Of a stretch of DNA of 64,000 nucleotides, positions 36,831 through 44,975 are shown piece by piece. Origin of the DNA: CAYMRL01 sp964473205. Lineage in GTDB: Bacteria > Deinococcota > Deinococci > Deinococcales > Trueperaceae. The position numbers and the translations under genes were made by a program. How positions within the stretch are numbered: the stretch's first letter is position 1; each line of letters begins with the position of its first letter. The notes under the pieces are model-generated. The model was not told the DNA's origin and made no database searches. It was given only the letters and a program-made list of their open reading frames with translations. The stretch lies in NCBI GenBank assembly GCA_964473205.1, contig CAYYOK010000001.1, positions 102,884 through 166,883 on the forward strand. The letters are read 5' to 3'.

Positions 36831-37519
36831 GGCCGCAGACGGAAGCCGACCGGGTGCGCGCGAGCGCCGCCGCCGGTCGCATCCTGCGGTCGGTCAACTT
36901 CCACTCGACGCCGCGCCGGCGGGCCGCCGAGCTGGACGAGTACCTGAGGCACGTGGCGGCATCGTTCAGCTCGGTTACGACCGGCGACATCGACGCCGCG
37001 CTCGCCAGCGGGAGCTGGAGCACGCCGCGGCCACCGGTCGTCTTGGCCTTCTTCAACGGCTTCCGCGACAACCACGAGGTCGCCCTGCCGCTCTTGGAGG
37101 CGCATGGGCTGACGGGTTGGTTCTTCGTGGCGACCGGCTGGCTGGCTCTGGACGCCGCCGAGCAGCGAGACTTCGCCTTGCGCGGCGGGATGAGGCTCCC
37201 GGAAGAGACCTCGGATCCGGCTGGCCGCATCGCCCTCGACTGGGATCAGGTGCGCGAGCTGTCGCTGCGTCACGAGATCGCCAGCCACACCCGCAGTCAC
37301 TCCCGGGTCGATGCGGGCGATCGCGCCAGGCTAAGAGCCGAGATCGTCGGGTCGCAAGAAGACCTGATCCGCCACCTGGGGCGCCCGGCCGCGGCGTTCG
37401 CCTGGCTGCAAGGCACTGAGTACGGTATCAGCCCGAGCGCCGACGAGCTCCTGCTGGAGGCCGGCTACCGTTATCTGTTCAGCAACCTGCGGCTGCAGAG
37501 GATCTCGGCGGGGTCCTAG
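36827..37519 (+). CDS. polysaccharide-deacetylase-fold protein with altered catalytic motif (copy 2)
   Basis: A 230-residue paralog of the preceding gene, starting at the ATGA overlap (36827). His pair SHTRSH is kept; motif 1 is AFFNGFRDNHEVALPLLE, lacking both Asp of FDDG. Similar in sequence throughout (RILRSVNFHSTPRRRA, EIVGSQEDLIRHLGRP). Two adjacent copies, each changed at motif 1 in a different way, suggest a complex of related subunits. The stop TAG shares the tetranucleotide CTAG with the stop of the convergent aldolase gene. Confidence 0.78.
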   Translation: MRPQTEADRVRASAAAGRILRSVNFHSTPRRRAAELDEYLRHVAASFSSVTTGDIDAALASGSWSTPRPPVVLAFFNGFRDNHEVALPLLEAHGLTGWFFVATGWLALDAAEQRDFALRGGMRLPEETSDPAGRIALDWDQVRELSLRHEIASHTRSHSRVDAGDRARLRAEIVGSQEDLIRHLGRPAAAFAWLQGTEYGISPSADELLLEAGYRYLFSNLRLQRISAGS

Positions 37520-38376
37520 GCAGAGCCTCGGTCCGCGTGCCCCGAGCTGTTCAAGGTGCGCATGATCGACCTCACGCTCTCTCTCATGGCGGAGCGCCCG
37601 GAGGCAAGGTAGTGACGCAGGTCGTACACGTCCGGGTCCTCGAGGTGCTTCCTCACGGCGGCGGTGAACGCCCTCATCAGCTCGGTGCCGACGTTGACCT
37701 TGCCCAGACCCAGCCCGACGGCCCGGCTCAGCTCGGCAGGCGGAACGCTGGAGGCGCCGTGCAGCACCACCGCGGCGTCGGTGGCTGCCGCTACGGCCGC
37801 CAGATGGTCCAGGTCGAGAACGGCGTTCTTGACCGCCTGCTTGTGGCTGGTGCCGAGGTCGACGGCCACCAGCGAGCAGCCCGTCTCGCGCACCAGCCGC
37901 GCCACCAGCTCGGGCGACGCCCTGGTCGCGCCGCGCCTGGCGCCCTTGGCCACCACGTCGCACTCGATCTCGACGGCGGCCCCGCGACCCTGCGCGAGGC
38001 GCACCAGCTCACGGATCGTGCCCAGCGCAGCGTCCGAGTAGGGCTCGTCGAGCTCCAGCATCACCGAGTCGAAGCCCAGCTCCAGCGCCCGCGCGGCGCT
38101 CGTCGGCGTCTCGGCGTGGTCGAAGTGGAGCAGCAGGGGAACCGCGGCCTGCTCTCGCAAGCTGACCGCCAGCGCCGCCAAGGTGTCCAGCCGACCGTGC
38201 CGTGCGGCGTTCTCCGAGATGGCCAAGATCACCGGCGAGCGCTCATCTTCCGCGGCCGCGACCACCGCCTGAGCGGTCTCGAGGTTGACGGCGTTGAAGG
38301 CGCCGAGGGCGTAACCGAGCCGGCGCGCCTTGGCTAGCTCGCGCACGACCGAGCCGCGCTCGCCCAGGGGGGTCAC
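37516..38376 (-). CDS. class II fructose/tagatose-bisphosphate aldolase family protein
   Basis: A 286-residue zinc aldolase. LLHFDHAE (83-88) supplies the catalytic Asp86 and zinc ligand His87; further zinc His lie in LGTSHKQA and VVLHGASS; GKVNVGTEL binds phosphate. The family covers fructose-1,6-, tagatose-1,6-bisphosphate and the inositol-pathway IolJ aldolase. It is the last gene of the GH4-IlvD-IolB-like operon, overlapping the IolB-like gene by 4 nt. With the FruK/LacC-type kinase at 47175, a sugar-bisphosphate cleavage is plausible; with IolB alone, an IolJ role is also possible. Confidence 0.85.
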   Translation of the reverse strand: MTPLGERGSVVRELAKARRLGYALGAFNAVNLETAQAVVAAAEDERSPVILAISENAARHGRLDTLAALAVSLREQAAVPLLLHFDHAETPTSAARALELGFDSVMLELDEPYSDAALGTIRELVRLAQGRGAAVEIECDVVAKGARRGATRASPELVARLVRETGCSLVAVDLGTSHKQAVKNAVLDLDHLAAVAAATDAAVVLHGASSVPPAELSRAVGLGLGKVNVGTELMRAFTAAVRKHLEDPDVYDLRHYLASGRSAMRESVRSIMRTLNSSGHADRGSA

Positions 38377-39155
38377 GGCTCGGAGGCTATTGGCGCCACC
38401 GAGCGCTGCGTCTCCCGAGGCGCCGCGGAGAACAGCACCAGGTACGAGCTCGCCTCGCGGGGAGCGACGACCCGAAGCAGCGAGCCGCCCGGCACCGCCA
38501 GGGCGTGCCCATCCTCGAGTACGTGCTCGGCCCGCTCCTCGGCGGTGTCAGTGGTGGTGGCGGTAGTGGTGGCGGCAACGACGCCGGCGGTCGTGGTGAC
38601 GTGGACGATGGTGTCGTGCTCGATGGGCGCCTCGAAGCGTGCGCCCTCTCCCAGCCGGGTCTCGGAGGAGCCGAGGCGCTCGGTGATCCCTGCGACGAGG
38701 TCGTGCCGGAAGCTCGGTCCGGGCTCGCCTGCCCGACCCTCGCTGCGCCGCCAGCTGAGGCGGGTGGCTCGGAGCCTGCCAGCGGCTGCCGCTCTGGCGT
38801 AGGCGATGGCGGCGTCCTCATGGACGGTGAGGCGATACGAGTGCCGCGGCGGCAGGTAGATCCCCTCGGGCGAGCCGGCTGCCGGGCTCGACCTGCCGAA
38901 CGGCCCCCACGAGCGCCGCTCCCCGGTCGCGGCTTCCACCGCGTCGATGGCGACGAGGCCGCTCAGGACCAGTATCAGGACCTCGTCGTCCTCCGCCTCG
39001 CCGTCGATGACGTTGCCGGCGGCGAAGCGGTAGGTCCGCAGGCTGACGTCGCGCAGGCCGGACACGTCATGGCCGACCTCGAGCGGCCGGGGCACCGGGC
39101 CTACGCCGGGCAGGTCGATGCGCCGCGCCGGATCGGGGCGGACGTGAACGCTCAC
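38373..39155 (-). CDS. IolB/KduI-like isomerase (5-deoxyglucuronate isomerase family, cupin)
   Basis: A 260-residue protein, GTG start. The two-cupin plan of IolB is visible: LRTYRFAAGNVIDGEAEDDEVLILVLSG, then RSWGPFGRSSPAAGSPEGIYLPPRHSYRLTVHED, the typical xGRxSVFxGxPxxLYLP block. The C-terminal half carries a low-complexity T/A-rich insert (VVAATTTATTTDTAE). Relationship is to IolB of inositol catabolism or KduI of uronate catabolism; the two share one superfamily. It lies 25 nt after the IlvD-like gene and overlaps the aldolase by 4 nt. Missing neighbours IolD and IolE make a full inositol pathway unlikely here. Confidence 0.7.
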   Translation of the reverse strand: MSVHVRPDPARRIDLPGVGPVPRPLEVGHDVSGLRDVSLRTYRFAAGNVIDGEAEDDEVLILVLSGLVAIDAVEAATGERRSWGPFGRSSPAAGSPEGIYLPPRHSYRLTVHEDAAIAYARAAAAGRLRATRLSWRRSEGRAGEPGPSFRHDLVAGITERLGSSETRLGEGARFEAPIEHDTIVHVTTTAGVVAATTTATTTDTAEERAEHVLEDGHALAVPGGSLLRVVAPREASSYLVLFSAAPRETQRSVAPIASEP

Positions 39156-39180
39156 CCGAGCCTCGGCAATGGTACGGAGA

Positions 39181-40944
39181 TCACAGGTCGGTCACGGCGC
39201 CGGTCGACGCGCTCGAGACGACCTTGGCGTACTTGGCGAGCACGCCTTGGGTGTAGCGCGGGGGCGGCGGGCTCCACGCCTGGCGCCTGCGCTCGATCTC
39301 GTCCGGGTCGACCTCGAGGTCGAGTCGCTGGTTGTCAGCGTCGATGGTGATGTCGTCGCCCTCGTGAATCAGCGCTAGGAGGCCTCCGACCTGCGCCTCC
39401 GGCGCCACGTGGCCTACGACCATTCCGTAGGTCGCGCCGGAGAAGCGGCCGTCGGTGATGAGGCCCACCGCGTCGCCGAGCCCCTTGCCCACCAGCGCGG
39501 CCGTGGGGGAGAGCATCTCGCGCATGCCGGGACCGCCGCGCGGCCCCTCGTAGCGGATCACGACGATGTCGCCGGCGCGGATCTGGTCGCCGATGATCGC
39601 CGCCATCGCCTCCTCCTCCGACTCGTAGACGCGCGCCGGCCCGGTGATCTTGAACTGCTTGACGCCGCTGACCTTCGCGACGGCGCCCTCCGGCGCCAGG
39701 TTCCCCTTGAGGATGACGAGGTGGCCGCGCGGGTAGACCGGCTCGTCGAAGGGGCGGACGACGTCCTGTCCCGCCGGCGGCGTCGAGGGGACGTTGGCGA
39801 GGTTCTCGGCGACGGTCTTGCCGGTGACGGTCAGGCAGTCGCCGTGCAGCAGCCCGCGCTCCAGGAGCATGTTCATGATCAGCGGGATGCCGCCGACCCG
39901 ATGCAGGTCGGTGGCGACGTACTTGCCGGACGGCATCATGTCGGCCAGGTGAGGGACGCGCTCCCTGGCGCGGTCGAAGTCGTCGATGGTCAGCTCGACG
40001 CCCACGGCGCGGGCGATGGCGAGGAAGTGCAGTACGGCGTTGGTCGAGCCGCCTATGGCCATCACGACGTTCATCCCGTTCTCGAACGCCTCGCGCGTCA
40101 GGATCTTCCTGGGGGTTATGTCGTGCTCGATAAGGCCGAGGAGGGCGTCGCCGGCCTGCTCGGCTGCTACGCGGGTCTCGTCGTCCTCGGCGGCCATCGT
40201 CGAGGAGTACGGCAGGCTCATGCCCATCGCCTCGAAGGCGCTCGACATCGTGTTCGCCGTGTACATGCCGCCGCAGGAGCCCTTGCCGGGGCAGGCGTGG
40301 CGCTCGATCTGCTCAAAGGTCTCGAGCGGTATCCGCCCGGCGGAGTACTGACCGACGGCCTCGAACACGCTGACGATGTTGATGTCGCGGCCGTCGACCC
40401 TACCCGGCTTGATGGTGCCGCCGTAGACGAACAGCGAAGGGATGTCGAGCCTGGCCATCGCGATCATGGCCCCCGGCATGTTCTTGTCGCAGCCGCCCAC
40501 GGCGATAAGGCCGTCGTACGACAGCCCGCGGCAGACGGTCTCGATGCTGTCGGCGATCACCTCGCGGCTGACCAGCGAGCACTTCATGCCTTCCGTGCCC
40601 ATCGAGATGGCGTCCGAGATGGTGATGGTGCCGAAGGTCCGCGGCATGCCGCCGGCTCGGTAGACGCCGCCGGCGGCGGCGCGGGCCAGGACGTCGAGGC
40701 CGGCGTTGCAGGGTGTCAGGTCTGAGTGGCCGTTGGCCAGCCCGATGATCGGCTTCCCGAAGTCCTCGTCGGTGAAGCCGACGGCCCGCAGCATCGAGCG
40801 GTTCGGGGCCCGGTGATCGCCCTCGGTGGTGATGGCGCTGCGCCTGTTCAGGCCCGTGCGCCGCACCGGCACGCGGTCGATGCCGGCCGCTGCCGGCTCG
40901 CTGGGCCGCTCGCTTACCGCGGTTGGCTTCCCACCTGACTTCAT
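39181..40944 (-). CDS. ilvD: dihydroxy-acid dehydratase / IlvD-EDD family
   Basis: A 587-residue iron-sulfur dehydratase. Probable cluster Cys are Cys79 (TPCNAG), Cys152 (GGCDKNMPGAM) and Cys224 (GKGSCGGMYTANTMSS). C-terminal TDGRFSGATYGMVVGHV is intact. By sequence it looks like ordinary IlvD (isoleucine/valine synthesis), but it lies inside an operon with a GH4 glycosidase, an IolB-like isomerase and an aldolase, 60 nt and 25 nt from its neighbours. It may therefore dehydrate a sugar acid instead, as some IlvD/EDD members do. The name ilvD is given with that reservation. Confidence 0.9.
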   Translation of the reverse strand: MKSGGKPTAVSERPSEPAAAGIDRVPVRRTGLNRRSAITTEGDHRAPNRSMLRAVGFTDEDFGKPIIGLANGHSDLTPCNAGLDVLARAAAGGVYRAGGMPRTFGTITISDAISMGTEGMKCSLVSREVIADSIETVCRGLSYDGLIAVGGCDKNMPGAMIAMARLDIPSLFVYGGTIKPGRVDGRDINIVSVFEAVGQYSAGRIPLETFEQIERHACPGKGSCGGMYTANTMSSAFEAMGMSLPYSSTMAAEDDETRVAAEQAGDALLGLIEHDITPRKILTREAFENGMNVVMAIGGSTNAVLHFLAIARAVGVELTIDDFDRARERVPHLADMMPSGKYVATDLHRVGGIPLIMNMLLERGLLHGDCLTVTGKTVAENLANVPSTPPAGQDVVRPFDEPVYPRGHLVILKGNLAPEGAVAKVSGVKQFKITGPARVYESEEEAMAAIIGDQIRAGDIVVIRYEGPRGGPGMREMLSPTAALVGKGLGDAVGLITDGRFSGATYGMVVGHVAPEAQVGGLLALIHEGDDITIDADNQRLDLEVDPDEIERRRQAWSPPPPRYTQGVLAKYAKVVSSASTGAVTDL

Positions 40945-41004
40945 CAGCTCTCCTCCTCGAGACCTCTGGTCGAGGCCCCTGCGCAGCTACCTCGCCCCGT
41001 CACC

Positions 41005-42381
41005 TCAGGCCGCGAACTGCGGCAGGTGATCCCGATGCGCCTCGATCAGATCGGTCGCGAGACTCTCGGCGGCGCCTCGGTCCGTCACCGCGCCGTCGGC
41101 CAGCAGCGCCTCGACGAACAGGGGCTTGCTGCCCTGAAGCGCTGCCGCGACGGTCAGCTCGATACCGGCGAGTTTCTTGGCGAGCATCGCTGCCAGGACG
41201 TCTGGTAGCGGTCCGTGGTGAAGCTGCCTGAACCCGGAGGCCGTGGCGGCCGCCGGCATCTCGAGGACGGCGTCGGCGGGCAGGTTCGGCACCGAGCCCT
41301 GGTTGGGCAGGTTGACCGAGAAGACGGCTCTGCGGTCTCTCAGGCGCGAGTCGATGATGTCGAGCAGCTCCTCGTGCTCGCCGGGGACCTGGTCGAAGAA
41401 GTCGTCGGGCAGCGGGTCCTTGGAGCGCGCCAGGCGCGCCATCTCGTCGAACATCTCGTCGCCTTGGGCGATGCGCAGGTCGATGGGGAACGCGTCTACG
41501 CCCAGCTTCTTGCCGAAGTAGCTGCCGCCGGGGAAGCGTTCGGGGAAGAACTCGCTGGCGTGCCGGTCGAGCATCACGGGGAAGGCGCCGTAGGTCTCGA
41601 AGAAGCCCCAGGCGAACGGGTCGTCCGAGTAGCGCGGCGGCCGGTCCGTCACCAGGTTCGGGAACACGCTCTTGGCCGCGATCTCGGCAGCCAGGCTGCC
41701 TCGCTGCTCGTCGAGCTTGGCGCGAACCAGCGGCCAGGTGTCCTGCCCGCGGTGGCGGAGGTCGAGGTAGAAGGTCAGGTGGTTGAGGCCGATGCCGTAA
41801 GACGTGATGGTACCGGGTTCGACGCCGAGGAAGCTCGGCATGTAGACGTGGTTGACGTGGTGCACGCCGTGGCACAGGCCGACCACCGGCACGCCGGTCG
41901 CCTGCCTGACCGCGCGGCAGACTGCCGTCATGGGGTTGGAGTAGTTGTAGAAGTCGGCTTCGGGGCAGAGCTCGCGAACGTCCCTGGCGATGTCGAGCAT
42001 CGGCGGGATCATCCTCAGCGCCCTCGAGATGCCGCCGGGCATGACCGTGTCGCCGACCGGCTGGAAGATGCCGTGTTGCCGTGGGATGCGGACGTCGGCC
42101 TCCCAGCCGCGCCTGCCGCCCACCGCGATGGTGGTGACCACCGTGCCGGCGCCCCTGAGGACCTCGCGCCTGTTGGTCGTCGTCGTGACGGGGATGTCGG
42201 CGCCGCGGGCGCCGATCATCTTCTCGACCAGGAGGCCGACTAGCTCGAGCACCTCCGGATCGATGTCGACGAGCGCCAGCTCCCAGCGGCTGGGGTCGTC
42301 GCTCAGGATCAGGTCGGCCACCAACCTCTGAGTGAACACCGTGCTTCCGGCTCCGATGAGCACCAGCTTGTGTCGCGCCAT
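41005..42381 (-). CDS. glycoside hydrolase family 4 (alpha-glucuronidase-type CHGV motif)
   Basis: A 458-residue NAD- and metal-dependent glycosidase. Rossmann motif LIGAGSTVFTQRL at the start, NYSNPM (146-151), then GLCHGVHH with Cys170-His171, the metal site. In GH4 the four residues after Cys mark subgroups, and CHG-x is known from alpha-glucuronidases/galacturonidases, while CHEV and CHSV mark glucosidases and galactosidases. A uronic sugar substrate is thus suggested, not proved. The start at 42381 is where the family begins; the longer upstream frame is not used. First gene of a four-gene operon; promoter at 42447-42475. Confidence 0.87.
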   Translation of the reverse strand: MARHKLVLIGAGSTVFTQRLVADLILSDDPSRWELALVDIDPEVLELVGLLVEKMIGARGADIPVTTTTNRREVLRGAGTVVTTIAVGGRRGWEADVRIPRQHGIFQPVGDTVMPGGISRALRMIPPMLDIARDVRELCPEADFYNYSNPMTAVCRAVRQATGVPVVGLCHGVHHVNHVYMPSFLGVEPGTITSYGIGLNHLTFYLDLRHRGQDTWPLVRAKLDEQRGSLAAEIAAKSVFPNLVTDRPPRYSDDPFAWGFFETYGAFPVMLDRHASEFFPERFPGGSYFGKKLGVDAFPIDLRIAQGDEMFDEMARLARSKDPLPDDFFDQVPGEHEELLDIIDSRLRDRRAVFSVNLPNQGSVPNLPADAVLEMPAAATASGFRQLHHGPLPDVLAAMLAKKLAGIELTVAAALQGSKPLFVEALLADGAVTDRGAAESLATDLIEAHRDHLPQFAA

Positions 42382-42446
42382 CCTGTCGGGAACCTCTCCT
42401 CTGACAGCGTCCGCCTGGACGGAGGTCGAGCTGCTAGCTGGCGCCC

Positions 42447-42475
42447 AGCATACCATCGGAACGAGCATCTAGCAA
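42447..42475 (-). promoter_or_regulatory. promoter of the GH4 operon with operator in the spacer
   Basis: On the minus strand TTGCTA (42470-42475), 17 nt, TATGCT (42447-42452). The spacer contains CTCGTTCCG (plus-strand CGGAACGAG, 42457-42465). The promoter at 47076-47104 has the same block at the same distance from its -10. Confidence 0.65.
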
Positions 42476-42501
42476 CACATCTAGGCGCGATTTTGCTCGT
42501 T
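42460..42501. promoter_or_regulatory. AACGAGCA ... TGCTCGTT inverted repeat between GH4 and deoR-type genes
   Basis: Perfect 8-bp arms at 42460-42467 and 42494-42501, 26 nt apart, in the divergent regulatory region. The left arm lies in the GH4 promoter spacer. DeoR-family repressors often bind several spaced half-sites; the adjacent DeoR gene is the simplest candidate. Confidence 0.55.
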
Positions 42502-42554
42502 TTGGACCTACCGTCTCGCGTTCTTGCATAGCCTGTGGCATAGTTGAGAGTCGC

Positions 42555-43319
42555 ATGATCAAGGTGGAGCGTCACGACACGATCCTGGCGGAGCTCGCCA
42601 AGCGCGGCGCCATCAGCGTGCAGGAGCTCGCAGGCATGCTCAAGGTCTCCGAGGCGACCGTGCGGCGCGACCTCAACTTCCTCGACGAGCGCAAGCTGGT
42701 GATGCGCACGCACGGCGGCGTCACGCTCGCCGACAACGACGACGAGCTTCCCTACCACTCGAAGCTGACCGCCTTCCTGGCCGAGAAGCGGCGCATCGGC
42801 GCGATGGTCGCCTCGATGCTGCAGCCCAACCAGGTCGTCGGCTGCACTGGGGGCACGACGATCGCGCAGGTCGTCAAGGCGCTGCGCTCCAGGCCGGTGC
42901 GGCCGCTGAGGATCGTGACCAACGCCGTGAACGTCGCCACCGAGCTCGCTGGCGCGGCCGACATCGAGGTCATGGTCACCGGCGGGCTGCTGCGCGAGCG
43001 CACCTACGAGCTGATCGGGCACGTGGCCGAGCGGACGCTCGACGACGTGCTGCTCGACATCGCCCTGGTAGGCATCGACGGCCTGACGATCAAGCACGGC
43101 CTGACCACGTACAACAGCTCCGAGGCCTACGTGACTCGCCGCCTCACCGAGCGCGCCAAGGAGGTGTGGGCCGTGGCGGACCACCGCAAGCTGAACCAGG
43201 CGCGCCCCGCGATCATCGCTCCGATAAGCTCGCTGCAGCGCCTGATAACCGACTCAGACGCTCCGCCTGAAGCTGTCGCCGAGCTGCGCGCCCACGGCAT
43301 CGACGTCGTGCTGGCTTAG
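42555..43319 (+). CDS. DeoR/GlpR family sugar-catabolism repressor
   Basis: A 254-residue regulator. N-terminal HTH IKVERHDTILAELAKRGAISVQELAGMLKVSEATVRRDLNFLDERKLVMRTHGG is standard. The C-terminal sugar-phosphate-binding domain has CTGGTTIAQVVKAL, TNAVNVATELA and IGIDGLTIKHGLTTYNSSEA patterns. These repressors respond to phosphorylated sugars. It is divergent from the GH4 operon, and the shared sites at 42457-42501 and 47086-47094 suggest it controls both catabolic operons and itself. Confidence 0.92.
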   Translation: MIKVERHDTILAELAKRGAISVQELAGMLKVSEATVRRDLNFLDERKLVMRTHGGVTLADNDDELPYHSKLTAFLAEKRRIGAMVASMLQPNQVVGCTGGTTIAQVVKALRSRPVRPLRIVTNAVNVATELAGAADIEVMVTGGLLRERTYELIGHVAERTLDDVLLDIALVGIDGLTIKHGLTTYNSSEAYVTRRLTERAKEVWAVADHRKLNQARPAIIAPISSLQRLITDSDAPPEAVAELRAHGIDVVLA

Positions 43320-43337
43320 CCGGATCTGCGAGCGGAC

Positions 43338-44021
43338 GTGGCTCCCCAGGCCGAGACCTTGCAGCTCCCCGCCGAGGGTCTGGGCGAGGACGAGCGCTAC
43401 CGCCTCATCAGCAGCATCGTCGTTCCGCGCCCCGTGGCTTGGATAGCCACGCTCTCGCCGTCGGGCGCCGTCAACCTCGCGCCGTTCAGCTTCTTCAACG
43501 TCGTCAGCGCGGATCCGCCGGTGTTGATGGTCTCGATCTCCGGCCGAGACGGTGGTGGCAGCAAGGACACCCTCGCCAACCTGCTGCGGACCTCTGAGTG
43601 CGTCGTTCATGCGGTCGAGGAGCCGCTGGTCGCAGCGGCCGTGCTCAGCGCGGCGCCGTTCCCGCCCGAGGTGAGCGAGGCCGAGGTCCTGCGCGCCGAG
43701 CTGGGGGTGGAGCTGGAGCCGGGCGTGAGCGTGGCCGTGCCGCACATCGGAGGCGTCGGCGCCGCGATGGAGTGCTGCCTTCGCGACAGGCTGTCCATCG
43801 GCGACAACGCCATCCTGCTCCTCGACGTGACGCTCTTCCTGGTGCGAGCCGACGTCCTGGGCCGAGGGAGCTCGGTCTCCGGGCGCCTGCGCAACGTCGG
43901 GCGCATGGCCAGCCCGGCGTTCTGCCGGACCACCGACTCCTTCGAGCTGCCCGTCCCTGACCTGCCTGCCGAGCTGCCCTCACGGCTGCTCAGTGAGCGG
44001 CGGCGGCGCGAAGGACCCTAG
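43338..44021 (+). CDS. flavin reductase-like FMN-binding split-barrel protein
   Basis: A 227-residue protein, GTG start. YRLISSIVVPRPVAWIATLSPSGAVNLAPFSFFNVVSADPPVLMVSI is the FMN-binding core of the flavin reductase-like family; MECCLRDRLSIGDNAILLLDVTLFLV and LRNVGRMASPAFCRTTD follow. It follows the DeoR gene by 18 nt and may be cotranscribed, but its link to sugar metabolism is unclear. Its stop shares CTAG with the stop of the convergent kinase gene. Confidence 0.87.
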   Translation: MAPQAETLQLPAEGLGEDERYRLISSIVVPRPVAWIATLSPSGAVNLAPFSFFNVVSADPPVLMVSISGRDGGGSKDTLANLLRTSECVVHAVEEPLVAAAVLSAAPFPPEVSEAEVLRAELGVELEPGVSVAVPHIGGVGAAMECCLRDRLSIGDNAILLLDVTLFLVRADVLGRGSSVSGRLRNVGRMASPAFCRTTDSFELPVPDLPAELPSRLLSERRRREGP

Positions 44022-44971
44022 ACGCCCGCTGCTCCGCCCGTCATCAGGCGCCGAGCCTGCGCCAGATCGCGGAGCCCTTCGGTGCCCCCGACGGCTCCAG
44101 CCGCGATGGCGCCGCAGGCGTTGCCCAGCCTCAGGCGCTCGATCTCGTCCAGCCCTGCCAGCGCCCCGAACAGGTAGCCGGCGTCGAAGGAGTCGCCGGC
44201 TCCCGTGGTGTCGACGACGCTGACCGGGAAGGCGGGGCAGTCGATCCTGCCGGAGCTGGAGTAGCTGCTCGAGCCCTCGCCCGAGCGCTTGACCACCACC
44301 TTCCCGACCCCGAGGCCGAGGGCCCAGGCGGCGGCTTCGTCGAGGTTCGCGGTGCGCGCGAGGGCTCGCAGCTCGACCTCGTTGGGCAGGAAGTAGTCGA
44401 CCTGCGCGAGGACCGGCGCCAGCAGGCTCAGGTCCCAGCGCTCGCGCGGGTCGTAGCCGGTGTCCAGCGAGGTGGTCAACCCTCGAGCCCGCGCTTTCGA
44501 CAGCAGCTCCGCGAGCCCGGGCTGGAGCGCGACTTGGAGGAAGAACGAGGCGACGTGAAGGTGCCTGGCTCTGCTCAGGGCCTCGGCCGGCACGTCGTCG
44601 ACCGCCAGGCGTGCCATGGCGCCCGGATGGCTCACCAGCAGCCGGTCCGCCGGGTACGTCAACGAGACGGTGACGCCGGTGGCGACCTGCTCGTCCACCT
44701 TCAGGTAGCCGGTGTCGACCCCCTCCCGCTCGAGGAAGGCGCGGCAGAACCGGCCGAACTCGTCGTCGCCCGTCCTGGCCACCAGCGCCGTCGCCAAGCC
44801 GAGGCGCCTGAGGGCGACGGCGCAGATGGCCGTGGAGCTGCCGAGGGTCATCCTGAACTCGCCCGCCTCCTGCTCGGTGCCGAGGACCGGCCCGGCGGCG
44901 GCGACGCGCGCCATGATCAGGTCGGGGTTCAGCTCGCCGACGGCGAGGACGTCGAGGGGCGGCCCGCTCAC
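44018..44971 (-). CDS. PfkB/ribokinase family carbohydrate kinase
   Basis: A 317-residue kinase, GTG start. It begins DVLAVGELNPDLIMARV, then a GSSTAICAVALRRLGL substrate-lid region, and carries the anion-hole motif VVDTTGAGDSFDAGYL with the catalytic Asp. It phosphorylates a sugar or keto-deoxy sugar acid; the GELNPDLI opening marks a subgroup often next to SIS-domain proteins. It is the last gene of an operon after the SIS protein (4 nt gap). Confidence 0.87.
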   Translation of the reverse strand: MSGPPLDVLAVGELNPDLIMARVAAAGPVLGTEQEAGEFRMTLGSSTAICAVALRRLGLATALVARTGDDEFGRFCRAFLEREGVDTGYLKVDEQVATGVTVSLTYPADRLLVSHPGAMARLAVDDVPAEALSRARHLHVASFFLQVALQPGLAELLSKARARGLTTSLDTGYDPRERWDLSLLAPVLAQVDYFLPNEVELRALARTANLDEAAAWALGLGVGKVVVKRSGEGSSSYSSSGRIDCPAFPVSVVDTTGAGDSFDAGYLFGALAGLDEIERLRLGNACGAIAAGAVGGTEGLRDLAQARRLMTGGAAGV

Positions 44972-44975
44972 TGCC

